A stretch of 64,000 bases of DNA from Opisthorchis felineus (lineage: Eukaryota; Platyhelminthes; Trematoda; Opisthorchiida; Opisthorchiidae). Location of the stretch: NCBI GenBank assembly GCA_004794785.1, contig SJOL01004777.1, forward strand, positions 188,049-252,048, in the 5' to 3' direction. Made by a program: the position numbers and the translations under genes. Position 1 is the first letter of the stretch, and every line of letters begins with the position of its first letter. This document shows, one piece after another, positions 35,416 to 48,844 of this stretch. The notes under the pieces were generated by a model. That model searched no databases. It saw only the letters and a list, made by a program, of their open reading frames with translations, and was not told the DNA's origin.

Positions 35416-36480
35416 CTACTTGTGTAGTGGCTCCTCTATGGCTTCTATATGTTGAGTGATCGAGTTTATGCCGATGTACCATGATTCTAGTAACTGCGTC
35501 GCTTGCTGCATGCCTTCGCTTGTCAGGACCTCCACGTTTTCTAAAATGAATTTATATCCTCCTTGATTGTCGCAGATCGGAACCAGAGAGCGATGATTGT
35601 GCGTTTTGATTTTGCCCCTTTTTATTCCTTCATCCGTGTAGACAGTCATCGTTTAGTTTATTTCAGGTTATGTTCAAGTTAATTCTGTAAAAAAAAATGG
35701 CCCCGGTTCCTGGTACTCTTGTCGGTCTTGAAATCAGTTTACGCAATCCACCAGTCAGTTTGGTTGGTTGTATTAGCTATGGTAAATTTGCGTGGGTTTG
35801 CGTAACCAGATTGCGCCCGCTGATGTTGCTGGCGTAGTTTGTTTTCGCCGTGCTTCATCTGGTAAAATTTCGCGGATCTCCATCATGTTTCGGCGATTTT
35901 CACCCCGTCTTTTCACTTATGTTGTCCCGTAGTGCGTCACCGTTCTCTTGAACAGAGTTTGGGTGCGCTTCATTGGGTTGTCATTGTGTTCATTAGGCAT
36001 CTGGCCAACGTGTACTCTCTCCCGATAAACGCAAGTTTGAAAGCACCGATCCATAGCCATGTCAAACAATACATCCAAGAATGACAGCTGGTTTTCTTTA
36101 TTTTCAAGTTTTTTTTAAATCTGTGATTCCGAAATTTAGCGTTGGACAGTTCAAATATGTGCGACAGTTCGGTTCGCTGCACATTGCACAGCGGATCTAA
36201 AGTTTGCGGTCGACTACTGTTCGTGTGATGTGCATCGGGTTCGTATTATTGCTTCGCTGATGAAATCACCCAACTTAGGTTCTGTGTGTGTGTGTTTAAA
36301 ATTACGTCCCGTTGAGTAAACCTACCTAACCTAAGTTGTGTAAACTAGGATTGCCAACTCAGAGTAAGCTGTTTTTTCTCACAACAGATGTGGCATGCCC
36401 CCATGGACGTGGGCAGGTTTGCATAGTTAATGTTTTCACACAGTCCGGAAAGGGTTATTTTTTTCACGATTGAAAGCGAA
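35416..36480 (-). pseudogene. Decayed Penelope-like retroelement (RT and GIY-YIG tail)
   Basis: PLEs encode a reverse transcriptase (RT) followed by a GIY-YIG endonuclease. Reading the minus strand: FAFNRE (36480-36463) fits the RT block before the substrate-binding motif; a degraded MGSP-like segment lies near 36404. At 36105-35917 a clear frame shows ENKENQLSFLDV, then FQTCVYR and H.GQ..N, the RT block after YVDD. GYANPRKF (35807 onward) fits the NGYP..F thumb block. At 35649-35416 the endonuclease tail reads LVP.C...GGYKF.LENVEVL, then QLLESWY..INSITQHI, matching the family's LEAW...SINRHI. The catalytic YVDD is not readable, stops and one frameshift intervene, and the GIY-YIG core is deleted. 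A (TG)6 run interrupts it at 36283-36294. FAFNRE, FLDV and the endonuclease tail share one frame. Confidence 0.82.
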
Positions 36481-39400
36481 GGCACGTAACAGACTGACTA
36501 CTTTGGCAGGTTTTCATTCATATTCCACCCACGCGTCTAGCTGCAAAGTGGCTCTAATGACCCTCATTTAACTGGAACACGCCTGCAAATTCCCCGGAAA
36601 TGCGATTAGGTATTTGCATTCGTTGACGATGTCAATCACATCCGGTTTGTTCGTACAGACAACCGTCCGTTTAAAGCAGTCCACTAATTAAACTGCTTGG
36701 TCTATGGACTAAGTGCACGAGAATTTCAAAAGAGGAGCTGTTAATATAATTGGAGAATTGATGTGTCACTTTGCAGTCGTGCCTCTTCTGCAGCCAAATG
36801 GTGGATTGTGTCTTGATATTTTAGACTGGGTACTGTAGACCTTCTAAGGACGGATATAATTCTGAAGAGTCGAAAGGCGCCACCTAGTTCAATTTACTTG
36901 ATCAGCTGATGGACACAGAAAACTCTGGATCGATACCCTTTCCCTAAACTTATCGTCACAACGGGTGTGCTGGCGCAGTTAATTGTGAAAGATGAGTAAC
37001 ACCGTATGCACCTTACGCAGAGATGTGCACTGACGTCAAAATGCGCGTTTATGATGATGACCAAAGGTCGTCAGCTTACCTTGGGACAGCTGGCTTGTTG
37101 GGTACTGCTACCACTAACAGGGAACAAGGAGGACCTGAGGACTGCACAAGCTGATCTGTTGCGCCGACCTCAAATACTTCGGCGTTTCGTGAACTCAGCT
37201 TAGGTTTGCGAAGGAGCCAAACTACGCATATTGTGTTCATCGTGTACCAGTCACTTTGAACAGCTTGAAACCGTGCACTGACGTGCTCGTGCAAGCAGCC
37301 TTAGTCTGATGGACAAAATTGCGTGGCTGTAATCTCCCTGAGTCGTAGTTATATTCTTTATCTATGTCCAGGATGCACGATATTTGAACTTTTAGTATAT
37401 GTTTGAAGTGGTGGGATCTTGAGTCTTCAAGTGAAATTTCAGGCGCAGGTAGTCCATAAGAGAAACATGAGACACCCTGTAGTGTGTACCTCATGAATAT
37501 CCAAGGTACTGTGAAATTTCACTCAGTATTTGAATACATCCTCATCATGATCGAGTGCAATAAATCGGTGTTCAACACTGATACTTTGCTTCCGTACTGA
37601 ACTACATTACCGTTCGGACAGGAGCGGTTGATCACCGGCACAAAGAAACCATCGTTCAATCATCGTTTGGTCAGATGTTCAGAATTATTCAGTCACCTAT
37701 GGTTTTTTTTCCTGTGGTCCATGAGCTACACATTGCTGAGTTTTTCTAACACGGGTTAAACAGCTGCTCAGTAATTTGGGGATTTTCGCTGATTGATTGA
37801 CCTTATTTGTGAGATTGAATTTCATCAAATATGAACTGTCTGCGAAAGTCCGGCCACTAACTACACAGTAACGTCATTTACTCACTTAAGCAGTTCATGG
37901 GTAAAAATCTTTGTTTCACAGACATTTGTTGAACTATTAGACTTAGAAAACCTTTTGCAATAAGCCTATGAGACAGTGCACAAAGCTTCTATGGATAGTA
38001 TGAGTTTGAAGCTCATCAACATGTTTGCAATTCACCGTTCCGTCTAGGTTGTTCAAAATGCTCGGAGCGTATGCTGGAAGTGTTTCTGATCAAAGGACCC
38101 GTAATCTTGCATATGTTTCACGAACCAATTGCCGAAAAACAAAACCCAAGTTTTGAGAGGGCTTCATGCACGCGAGGAATGCACTTTCTGTAGTCCAGTG
38201 TAAGAAAATTTGAATGGTGTTGCTCTGAAGGGGGAAGGCATTTGGAACAGTCAGTTAAAGAGGCCGTCATCTGCTAACAAGCCAGCCGGATGACGGACTG
38301 TGCTGGTGCATGACTGAATGATGGCTTGAATCGTAAACGTACACAAGATGTCGAAATGCCTTTGGAATAATCATCGTACGACGAAATGGGAGAAAGCGCT
38401 TGACATGGCCTCAGAGTGCATCAGAAGGTCTGTTTTGTTTCGAGGAAAGACGACGAAATAGCAGCTTAGCTATAGGTGACTGGTTCAGGATCCTTGACAC
38501 TGACAGACGTCTAAGAAATAAAAATTTCTGACCTTAAGGGGCACAGATTCAACATGTTTTGTTCAGGTTATTCTTTGGCACGGCGTGACTTAATGGCTTT
38601 TGGAGATGTAATGGTTAATAAATAATGAGACTGAACTGTACTGCGCAAAGCATTGTAAAATTCACCAGTTGTAGGTTGAACATCATCAGCATTCTTGCAG
38701 TTGACGACGTATCTGTTTATTGGAATATTTCTTATGTAAGAAGAGGAAAAGAACGTGGAGAGGGAGTCACGCTATAAAAACGTTTGAGGTAATTTGGAAG
38801 ATGGTAGACGTATGCAGCTGTAGATTGTGACTGGTTTGTGAAGGAATCTCTGAGAACACTCATTAAACCTGCATCACCGTCGCCGTCAGAACAAGAATGT
38901 CGTAGACTTCATCGACCAAGGCTCCAAAAAACTTGCTGATAGAGTCGGAAGATGGTAGAGTTCAAGAAAATAATGTGTGCAGTGAAGACTGCAATATTAC
39001 ATGTCAGACAGGAATGCTTATCAGCGAACTGCAGTCGGTCTGGTGATCATAGTATATTCCAAAGACTTAAAGAGTACGGAGGTGCAAACCACCGGCAAGA
39101 TTGGAGGCAGAGATTTATAACTACATGCCTTAGCAGACCTTTTTCTTTGTAACAATCTACAGACCTCCTCAGGATCAACAACATGACCTGGGGTGATTGT
39201 TGGAAGAGACCTGGGTGAGAACCGTCTTCAATTGAACTGCAGAACTCATTATTTACTTTATCCACCTCATGGTCACCCAGAGATCGATTTACGTATTGTT
39301 AATTCAGCGTATTTCAAACTCTTCGGAAGTTGCTGGTCCGTAGTATGTTGTGGACCATGTTTTTCTCAATGCCTTAATACCATGAACCCGAGTCTGGATA

Positions 39401-39955
39401 GCCGCTTGATAGCCAAACCAGAAAAGCCAATGAACGTACGAATCAGCTGATCTATCGAACACTGACGCGTACAGACGTGTCATTTGCAGCCGAAAATGGG
39501 CTCCTTATTAAGCTCACGTGGAAACTTCTAGGCGGGCCAAAAATAATAATAAAAATAGAACTCAAGGGCAAGTGACGAACAATCAGTTAAATCTGCCTCA
39601 ACGAAAACGGTTATTCTATTGGCAGTTTTGTATTCCAGTTACGTTCGGAGCTGGTTCTTCTAATAGCTCCTCTTTGAAGCTGAGTAGTATAAGACTTCTG
39701 TATCTGATTAACTTGAATCTTTGTTACTGGCATCCTTCTGCGTGTCGTCCTTCATGATTGTTGACACACAGGCGGTTCTGGTAGCTGCTCCGCAAACTGG
39801 GTGTCTGTTGTACTTACTCTGTTCGTATCCAGATGTTTTATCAACAGTTATTCCACTGGCAGTTATGCAGTCCATTTACGTTCGGAGCTGGTTCTCCTAA
39901 TATAGTGTCGGTGTGAAGACCTTGATTTCCTCTCTCTTTGGGTAGAACAAGCTCT
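36481..39955. other. No recognisable gene
   Basis: The PLE relic may extend further upstream on the minus strand, but I cannot read the N-terminal RT blocks past 36480. A hairpin with CCGTCATC/GATGACGG arms and a 17-nt loop sits at 38264-38296. Other frames are short and carry no motif. Confidence 0.4.
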
Positions 39956-40075
39956 TCAGCTGGCAAGATACTGGTGGCCTGGTTGCTTTTACTGGTGGTT
40001 TCTCAGGTGGCCACCGATCCGTTCACCGATCTTGGCGATTATCTTGCAAACTTTTGGTCGCCATTCAAGGTGACA
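39956..40075 (-). mobile_element. F2 repeat with mutated hammerhead-like core
   Basis: On the minus strand: CUGGUGA, UGUCACCUUGAAUGGCGACC, AAAAGUUUGCAAG, then GATAATCGCCAAGATCGGTG, GTGGCCACCTGAG and AACCACCAGTAAAAGCAAC. Relative to the 17.4-kb copy, CUGAUGA has one change and GAAA has become AAAA. Continuation to CCAGTATCTTGCCAGCTG defines the other end of the repeat. Confidence 0.7.
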
Positions 40076-40095
40076 TCACCAGGGTGCGGCTGAAT

Positions 40096-40165
40096 GCATC
40101 CTAAGTTCAGAGAACAGATCAGGGCCACCTGATTAGCCACCAGGAGACACTTAGGCTCCCCCGGC
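40096..40165 (+). repeat. F2 repeat fragment, inverted to its neighbour
   Basis: Sense F2 blocks AAGTTCAGAGAACAGATCA, GGGCCACCTGATTAGCCACC and AGG follow directly after the antisense F2 copy, giving a hairpin-like inverted pair with complementary GGTGGCC/GGCCACC segments. Confidence 0.6.
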
Positions 40166-43100
40166 TGATAACCTTTCTATACTCTGTTTTTCGCCTTCAA
40201 GAACCGTTTCAGACAGTAAAAAATCTTATCGTCTTGGAAAGATTTGATTTTGATTTGGTAGCACATATCAGGATAAAAGTGTAGACAGTCTGCTCGACCT
40301 CCAAAACAGTAGTAAGAGTAGGAATGCAGATACGATAAAAGGGGGTAGCAAGCTACACCTTCTGCTTGCCTTCGGTAGAAATATTTGATTGAGCGCGATG
40401 GCTGTTTTCGCAGTAAGTTATGGGATTCAATGCGAACGTGCGGTATTCAGAGAACCCCGCTTCTAGAGAGAAAATTAGTCAGGGTTGTGAAATGAGAAGT
40501 CCATGTGCCCGCATCACGGAAGAAAATACACGTTTGGAGACGGTTTCAAAGCACCAGCTTCCTGCATACCCGACGGAAGCAGTACCAACTCAACTACCGA
40601 AGACGGTTTCTTTTCGATAGAGATGTGTACCCGCACTTCACAGTAGATTCATCACACCTTTGCCTAACAGCTTAGCAGTTTATATGCGCCAGTGCCATTA
40701 GCTGGCTCCATGTGTGCGCCCCGCAGAGGCTTGGCTAAAAACCAAAACGGCTTTCACGTACGTTGACAGAAATTGAAGAGTGGGCTTGATAAGTTTGCAA
40801 ATGAGCCCATCCCCAGACTTATTATTCAATACTTGGAATCCCCCTTCCAAGGTCTACCGGACTGTTCTCTAATTTCTGACAGTAGTGTCAAGCTTGTTGC
40901 AAAAGTGGAAATAAGCCGGAAATTCAAGTCATGGCGAAGAAAGCCTAAGGACCTAGCAGATAATGTAACACGGAAAAAGATATATCGCCTCTGTTCAGGT
41001 CACTTGCCGCTATGCACAAACTGTTGCCAGGATTGATAGTAAAATTGGCAGAAGCCGAGTCACAGGGCAGTGTTAGATCGGATCAACTGGCTTTTCTTGT
41101 CAACAGATGTTAAGTAGAAGGGTTTACGGAAGGTTACTTGAGAGTTTAATTTATGTCAAAGGACTTGGGGCACTCGTTGTCAGTGCTGAGACCACACAGC
41201 TGGTTGTCGAGAACCATCGGCCCTGTTACGACTATTCATCGTTCGTTCCTCCTCAAAAGTATAATAACCATCCAGTTGATTCAGCTGGTCTTCTTGAGGT
41301 GCAGTCACCTCAATACTTATACATTTAAATCGGCTAAGTTTGACGGGTTAGTGATTGTACCAAATTAGAAGGGAACGCCACCTGACTCGACAGATCAAAT
41401 GGATATTTTTTGGACGCGCCACCCTCTGTGGTTATCCCGACAGTCTGCTCGATGCCCCCTTAATTGTTTACAAAATTTGCTGACAAGCAGTTCCGAACGA
41501 TTCTTCTGTAAATGGTTAAATCCCTGTCAAATACTTGGTGCACAACATCAAGAGACGACTTCAGGGAGCAGGATGGTATGTGCGGTTTCGAAATTCAGCT
41601 TGGTTCTTTAGAACCTGGCCACAGTCAGCCGCGTAAGACACAGCTCCTGGCAACCAACATTAAAAATTGTACAAAGATAGGAAACTAAGGTACGATTCAA
41701 TAGCCCCGGCTCATGCGGCATCTGACTTTTTTACCGATTTTTTTGGCTCAAACAAGTTGGTAAAACGTGTGTTGTGTCTGTGTGGAATTTAAAAGCGTTG
41801 CTTTGGCAACCGTTGCATTTTACTTCCATTTGGACAAATTGTTTCGATCTGTTTGGGACGATAATCCCTAAAGTTACATCCATCAGAGCATTGCAACATA
41901 ATCTGGAGCATCATAACCAGCAATTTGTTTATGGTTTTGTTATGAGCGATTTTTAAATTACCTATAAAACCTATTACTATTTTGGAACTCTAATCACTGA
42001 ACGCCAACGAACTTGTCAGGAGGACTTCCACTTCACTTTTTGTAAATTTCAAACCTCTTAAAATGGATTTCTAAAAGGAAACTATTATCCTCAGTTGATT
42101 GGCAGTTGAACACTGGTCACAATCAGAAGCTGCTCGTTCAATTTTGAATAAAAGATTGTGCAGTACATCACATCTTAAGAATAAACTTTCGATGTGTTTA
42201 CTTCTAGACCAGCTTCAATCTACGGTGGAGAGCATTACGTTTTAGAGCATCCGCAAAACGATATCCCAGAATAATCGTAAACCTTGACTTTCTTCAGTTT
42301 ATCACCGTAAAATGCAAAAATTTCCACTCTGTTACTCATCTGAAAACAAAGTAACTCAGTGGTTTCTTCACTGCGCTGAACGATCATTTCCTTAGTATTG
42401 GTTCTGTTCTCTGTAGAATAAAATACTGCCTCGATGAAGATGAAGTTCCACATTTCGGTGTCCGTTTCATTGTGATAACCTCCCTCAACCGATTTCCTTT
42501 TATCGGAGTAGCCCATTGTAACTATTATGGCGTTATTTCCCCAAACTTATTCTGGAATCACCTCGAGCCAGTTTACGTTCAGTTTACTAACTATATCGTT
42601 CACTCTTCAGAATTAGAGTAAAAGACTGGCAGTGTTATACTGTGTTACATTCAATTTGATCGATTATTTCCAAGAAACGAAACTACTGTATCTGCCCTTT
42701 GGGGCTATCGTTTTGGTCGGTTCCGTCAACGATCATTGTTGAGTGATTGGTTGAGAGCTTCCAAACGTAGTACACGGTACCTACCCACCATGTAATGGGT
42801 CACATTCCTATTGGTCTGGATATTACTCGCATGTTCTGAGTTCTGGTTGTTCTCTAAATCAAAAGGATGGTAGAGTAAAACGTTCTCAGTTAAGGAGACT
42901 GATAAAATATGGGGTGTAATATGTAGAAGAACCAATTTTCTTATTTTATTGAATATTCGCAGATTCACACTCACTACTGAAACAAGCGGCTCGAATTCGG
43001 GCAATCTTTCTCGTAGATGGACTAAGTGATGTTGCAGTCAATAGTAGATTGATTTTCCCCCTTTTGAACCTGTCAAATTGAACACTATGTGACCATACGC

Positions 43101-43849
43101 GGGGAAGCTGCTTCGCCTCCAGTATCTCGACTGTGTACACAATGTGGATAAGCGAACAAGCTGAAATTTCAAATCAGTTTTTGTGACGTATTCGGAGGAT
43201 AGGTCACATGATGTAATCAGGGTTACTTTACCGGCGATGTAGCAGTGACATTAATTTCGCTTAAGGATGAGATGTTTTTTAAGCAGTCAGAATCAATTTG
43301 ATTATTATGCTTGGCCGGAGCGTGAAAACAGCTTAAATGGACGCATCGCCAAAGATGTGTGGGTTCAAGCTTCCTTGGGACAATAAACGTGTAGTTGATG
43401 ATTACTCGGCATCTTAGACAATTAGACAGTTACCGACTTGAAAAAGAACACATCCTTCAGTGGTCATACAACAAACCTGAGGTGCATCAGAAACCTGGTA
43501 CAGAGGTGCAAATCGAATTAAATGTTCTTTCCAATTCACCGATAATTTTTGGTAACCTTTATTAATGTTGTGTGAACCAGTTGAATCTATCGGGTTACTG
43601 AACCAAATGTGTTGCACAAAGGGTGTCATCTTTCAACCAAAACACTACTCAAAGTATCAAGTTAGTTCCGCTGATATGACACCCATGACACTTATAAGAT
43701 TGAAGAGAACACTTAGACAGCCTAACACCGACTTCACCTGTTTCTGAAGCTCATCGGTTTATTAGTGCCTTCCATTCCGACATCAAGATAGGCATGTGTG
43801 ATGGCTAACGCCTGCCAACAAGTCACGGTTTTGTCAACGAGAGACTAAA
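40166..43849. other. No recognisable gene
   Basis: The frame 40773-41036 is Lys/Arg-rich with three Cys near its end but shows no zinc-finger spacing. Frames at 41107-41368 overlap in two phases. I see no repeat of families F1-F3. Confidence 0.45.
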
Positions 43850-43940
43850 ATGGGACTCAACTGTATCCCTCGTTTATGGTTGTGCTACACAAAAGTGGTC
43901 CCGGTTTTCAGCTGATCCGGCATTCAAGATATTGACTTAA
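43850..43940 (-). repeat. F1 repeat fragment
   Basis: Antisense landmarks GGGACTCAACTGTATCCCTC, GTTTATGGTTGTGCTACAC, TTTTCAGCTGATCCG and CATTCAAGATATTGA, spanning the middle of the monomer with a deletion. No ribozyme part. Confidence 0.6.
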
Positions 43941-44545
43941 GCTTCTTGATAAGATTCGTTATACGTTTCATTACAATTGAGCGAGTAGCGGGACAAAGCG
44001 CCGAGTGGGCTAACGGAAAGTGTGTACCAAATTTGTGGGTATTATCGTATCACAACCACCTCCAATTTGTATGGTATTGAAACCACAACTACCTCAACTG
44101 CATCATAAGGGTACTTTGGGTACCAAAAGATTGATCGAACTTTTCGCAGACTGTTCCTTCTACTCGATGTGTTTTCGGGCAGCCATGGAAGCACGCGTTC
44201 TTCAACATGACTAGAATCCTTGTGTTTGAATCCGACTGACTGTACGTCAGAAGGTTATAAATATTAGAAATTATAGAAATATTCCCTACATAAAATGAAA
44301 TAGGAACGGCAAAGCTGAGGACTGAGGACTGAGCACACGAAAACTGTGTTCCAGTGAGAAAGATTGTGGCGGCTTTTTTCCTATCCGCTTCACCGCCAAC
44401 CCATTAAAATAATGTCTTGGGCGACGGTATGAGTAGACTCAAGTGAGTCGCTCAGTATGATATTTTCTCCAACAGAGTGTGTCTTACATTGGCCAACTCA
44501 GGTCTCAGTTTGAACGACATTCAGGGTATCCGAGTAATTTCCTTA

Positions 44546-44960
44546 AAGTGTCACTACTCATCAGATCGATGAGAACTGGTGGACAATCCAGCACCACATT
44601 CGTTCTATTTGAGGTTCATCAGTTAGGCGTAGTCCGGGACTAAACTTTTGTCCTACTGGAACACAGTAAATTGTAAGAAATTTCCAACTACACTTTTTTG
44701 CATACCAGTTGGGTCTTCACGAGAGATTTAACCGAATCTCATCTAGACCTCCCGTGTATAATATTCTTTAACTGAATGTGCTGCATAAAAACCGTCTCAT
44801 TGCGGGACATTTTCCTCAAAGAACAATACTCATAAGGCTCATAAAACTTGCCCAACAGCCCCCAATCGGTTTTCTTCGTCTTAGTGCCCATCAGGTAGGC
44901 ACAATGTCTAAATTTTTGTCAAGCCTATGGTCTACTTCAATTTTACGAACACTGACGAAA
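44546..44960 (-). mobile_element. F1 head-to-tail dimer, decayed
   Basis: A second tandem F1 array. Ribozyme landmarks recur at 44616-44622 (TCATCAG) and 44888-44894 (CCATCAG), 272 bp apart, with the monomer blocks ACGAGAGATTTAACC, CTGAATGTGCTGCA and ATACTCATAAGG between them. In the first ribozyme only the CUGAUGA side and TTAGGCG arm survive. The second has CUGAUGG and AAAA in place of GAAA, so neither should cleave. Same-strand tandem arrangement again points to insertion of a multimer rather than independent insertions. Confidence 0.75.
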
Positions 44961-47900
44961 TCCACCCAGGTTTAAACTAAGCTGGTGCTAACCAAAGACC
45001 TTGTAAGATTGTTATGTCAAAAATAGACCTCAATATCCCGGTTATTCTGTAACCGAAGCATAAATAAGTTCTTGTGCGAAATATCCAGATGAAAATTATC
45101 ATGAACGAGGGATTCAGTCTTAATTAGCACCAGCTTACTTCCTCGCTTGCTTACAACGTGGTGTTCAACTGCTAACGCCGAGTAAATCAGTCTTAAACAT
45201 TAGGAAGGAGTGGAAAAAAAAAGATTTTGTAGCGGAGTTCACTTCTCGAGTTTTAATCCTTTCTTGTAACTTCGAGGCAGCGTAACCCCAGGGACATTTT
45301 CAATAGGTGATTTGTTGACTGAGAAACAATCCTCCCAGTTTGTCAACAGACACCGTCGGATTTTTTGATACTTCAAACCGCTGAGAGTCATTCGGTATCG
45401 CGAAATCAGCTGCCGATATATTTTTAGACAAACTTTATTCCTTGCTCAGTATGTGTAGCAAAACGTACGTCGCTTCGTAGCTGGCCACAAACTGGACGCC
45501 TAAACTGCAGCCGCAAATTCTGTCTGATAATGAGCGTAACACAGGAGTAGGACTGCTGCATCTTTACACTTATTTTGTGCACCTATGTAACTTCGAAAAT
45601 GATTGCTTGAAAAATTTCCCTTGGGCAAGCAGGCAAAGTTGGCTCTCTCACGGTTTCGCTTGGCATTCCATTTTTCTATCACGAAAATTGTACAAACGAA
45701 ACAGGCGTGTATTTTCACTAACTGTCCTAGGAACTTCGGGGTCGGTTTTACCTATTTGAATGATACGATAGATAGACCAAGGCTGTCGAAAGTTGATACT
45801 ATGCTTTTTTATTCCCAAAAGCTACAGTACTAGATTTCATCAATTTTTACGTCACGTATACACGGTGTAGAGTTGCTAGCAGTTGCTAGCAGTTTATGCT
45901 GCTAACGAAGAGGTAAAAGCAAGAAGTCAACGTCCCACAGGCGTTGTTTCCTTTCTGTATTATTCAGATGCCTTAAGATGGCGATCTCATCCGTAGTGAG
46001 TAGTCGCTCCATGTGTGTGAGATGTATTCACATCTCTCGGTGGCGTACGTATTGGCCGTATCCATGGTTTGTTGCTAAAGCAACGGTAAAATGCTCGGCT
46101 CGCACGTCAGGCATCCTGGATTCGAATCTTGGAATGGCCAAGCATATTTTTACTTCTGACAAAATCTAACATGAACAAAACTGCAACGCGGTGCTTTCCC
46201 TTTTTACTATGGACCAATCGGTATAATTTCCTTGGGACCGGAAAAGGATTGTCTAAATGAGGATGTAGTGAATATACCCCTGTTTTCAACACGTTACACG
46301 CAATAGTTCAGCAAGGCTCTTTGTGGGGCTGTTTTCTGGCGAAGATGGACAAAGATTTCAAACCCGTTCATTCAAATGCCCATGTTTTACCCTTGTATAT
46401 TGCAGTAGTGTGACACGTCTTCCGTATAGGTTTTCATTATGCGTCTATGCTCCTTTTTTGTTTCGACCTGAACGTGAACCGCTCTTTGACCTTGTCATCG
46501 CGCACCTAGTTTACTGCAACACTATGGGTTTGGTCATCTTGTAGCCACTTGTTTCGAGTCGGTGTGAACTTTGGGTTGGCGTACGGTTTCCCACCTACTT
46601 TATTTGTGTAGCATCCCATTTGGAATTAGCAATACTTAACCCGATGTGCAGAAGCCGACGTGATCCCACGATTTGAGGTTTTTACAATTTTATTATTGCT
46701 GTTCATAGTACTACCGCATTTGGGCGATTTTAATTTTAGCGTCTTGTGTATAACTCAACACGGCCCAGCTGATTGCTGGAAACAATCAATTCTAACACGC
46801 AGTAATACAACAACGACTGTGGTCCTACAGCAAATACATTCATTTTGAAGTTAATTTGTTTTAAACGGGAGACTCATTTGGTTCATGACCGATGTAATGA
46901 AAAACGTAAGGCTGGCTGCCGACTAAAATTCAAACCAACGTCTACTCTGTTCTACCGTCTGTTTGATAGTTTTGCACGCTGGTTACAATCTGGTCGTCGG
47001 TGTCAATTAGTTGTGCACCCTTCAGACTTTAGATGGTCTAAATGCCTTGGCTGGCAGAAGTGGTGATACACCTTTCCGTTTTTCAAACATCATTGTGGTC
47101 CAAACAATTGTGGTTGACACAGCAACGACTGAAACAGAGGCAACAAAGGCCATCTGATTGTTAAACGCAAATTCTGAGAATTTCTAGACCGATGTACTCA
47201 GACAAATTAGAGCAGATCAGCTCTGACAGCTTTTGCCGCACTTGAGTACCTGCCAAGTAAAATTTCACCTACAATTTGTGTGCAAAGTAGCGCATCAACA
47301 CGCACGTGCGCGACGACGTCTGTGAACAATCCACAGATAAGTGCATCGTAGATTGTTACTTGGACGAAGGAATGTCTCCGCTGAAGTGTTTTTGCCAAGT
47401 GGTTTACGTCATGACGATAGCTGAACACAATTATTTTCAAAACTGAATATCAGTGTAGCCGATAGCAGAAGAATATAAATAAAAACTTTGAGAGATGTTC
47501 TAAACCATTTCCAACAAAATATTCAATAGTATTCGACGGTGTTGTTCTTCTGACTTTAATACGGACCTGGAAAGGTCCAAATTCAATGGTTGAGTAGTGG
47601 GTTTTAACCTTGCCTTATGCTTCCTCGCTTGAAAACATGCCGCTTTGTAAAGCACTCACCGGAATATGCACAGCCTATCCAACGGTTTAAATCCGCACTG
47701 CAACCTAAAATCGACATGGACCACTGACAAAAGACCAAAATATTTTGCAGAATAATACAGACTTTACCCTAGCAATTGTTATAGTTATAAGGTCACCTCT
47801 CTCGGGTTGTGTGGTCAACAGAACTTGACAGAACAGACATGCAACTGAAATCCACCTTGACTAAACAGATTAGTTACTTCCATTTTCCTTTGGAAGTTAT

Positions 47901-48612
47901 TGGTACTTGTTTCATTTTAACGTACCAAACATGCCCACAAAGCAATAGTATATAATCGAGTATTTAGACTCAAAGCCAGGCTGTGCTTCAGGTACACACT
48001 GAGACGCATGTCCAACCGCCGTCTACCAAAGAAAGCATTGTTTCCCAATCCTGACCCTCGCAGTGATATGATAAGGTGATCTAAAAGCGGCTAAAATTAT
48101 GTTGCACTTTGTCGAGCTTTCGTCTCCTCTCGGATGTGACCCAGGTGTTTTGCCTTTCAGATGGCATTACTTACTAGCCGGGCTCCCAGTGAAAATTTAG
48201 CTGTCATTTTGCTTTGAGATTTTGTGGAGTTAGGCTTGAAAATAATGAGCACTCAAGTGCGCCAGTGGCTTCTTACTCCAGCATAATGATCAGCCGTTCA
48301 CAGGTCTGAGAACTTAGTTCTTCCCATATAAGGAAGATAAGTCACTTACCCTCTTCGTTTCTTTCTACTAGTTGTTACAGCACTATTTCATCACTGTACG
48401 ATATTCCGGTGCAGGTATTCACTACCGATTCATTTATGCTGGTGGGAAACCTGTTCTCACTACGATATAGGACACTTTCAATTGCAATCGCCACAATTAA
48501 TCACCACTGTATGACAACTAGACCTAATGTGATTGTGTGATCCAGTTGATGAACCACGGGAATAGTATTCTGCAGAAAACCAAGCTGGGCCTTGACCTTA
48601 TCCTAACCGCGC
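44961..48612. other. No recognisable gene
   Basis: A short sense F1 scrap (TATCATGAACGAGGGATTCAG) lies at 45098-45118. AGTTGCTAGC is directly repeated near 45871-45890. A GGATTCGAATC near 46118 resembles a pol III B box, but no convincing A box accompanies it. Frames are short and carry no motif. Confidence 0.45.
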
Positions 48613-48719
48613 GTCTGATTATATCTCTTGTTTGGTTGATGAGACGTTCACAAGTTAATTGTGAGGCTCGGCGAACAGATCAACAACTAATAAATGCACC
48701 TGAGCTACCAATATTTGGA
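48613..48719 (+). repeat. F2 repeat, degraded
   Basis: CTGATTATATC, TTGGTTGATGAGACGTTCAC, AAGTTAATTGTGAGGCTCGG, CGAACAGATCAAC and GAGCTACCAATATTTGG follow the F2 order. Both catalytic boxes of the hammerhead-like core are changed (CUGAUUA, GAGA), so it is inactive. The open frame running through it is incidental. Confidence 0.65.
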
Positions 48720-48844
48720 CAAAGCGCGGTCGCTTATGTCACTAGCCATGAGATAAAATTTTAAGTTCTTTAGACAGGTGAGTGTGGCCTACTTCTGGGC
48801 TATTGAATCGCATAAAAAAGGCTGATCAAAGTATCTGGTGTGGC

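Noticed and set aside
38264..38296. CCGTCATC/GATGACGG hairpin as a microRNA precursor
   Set aside because: An eight-pair stem is far too short for a microRNA precursor and no extended pairing surrounds it.
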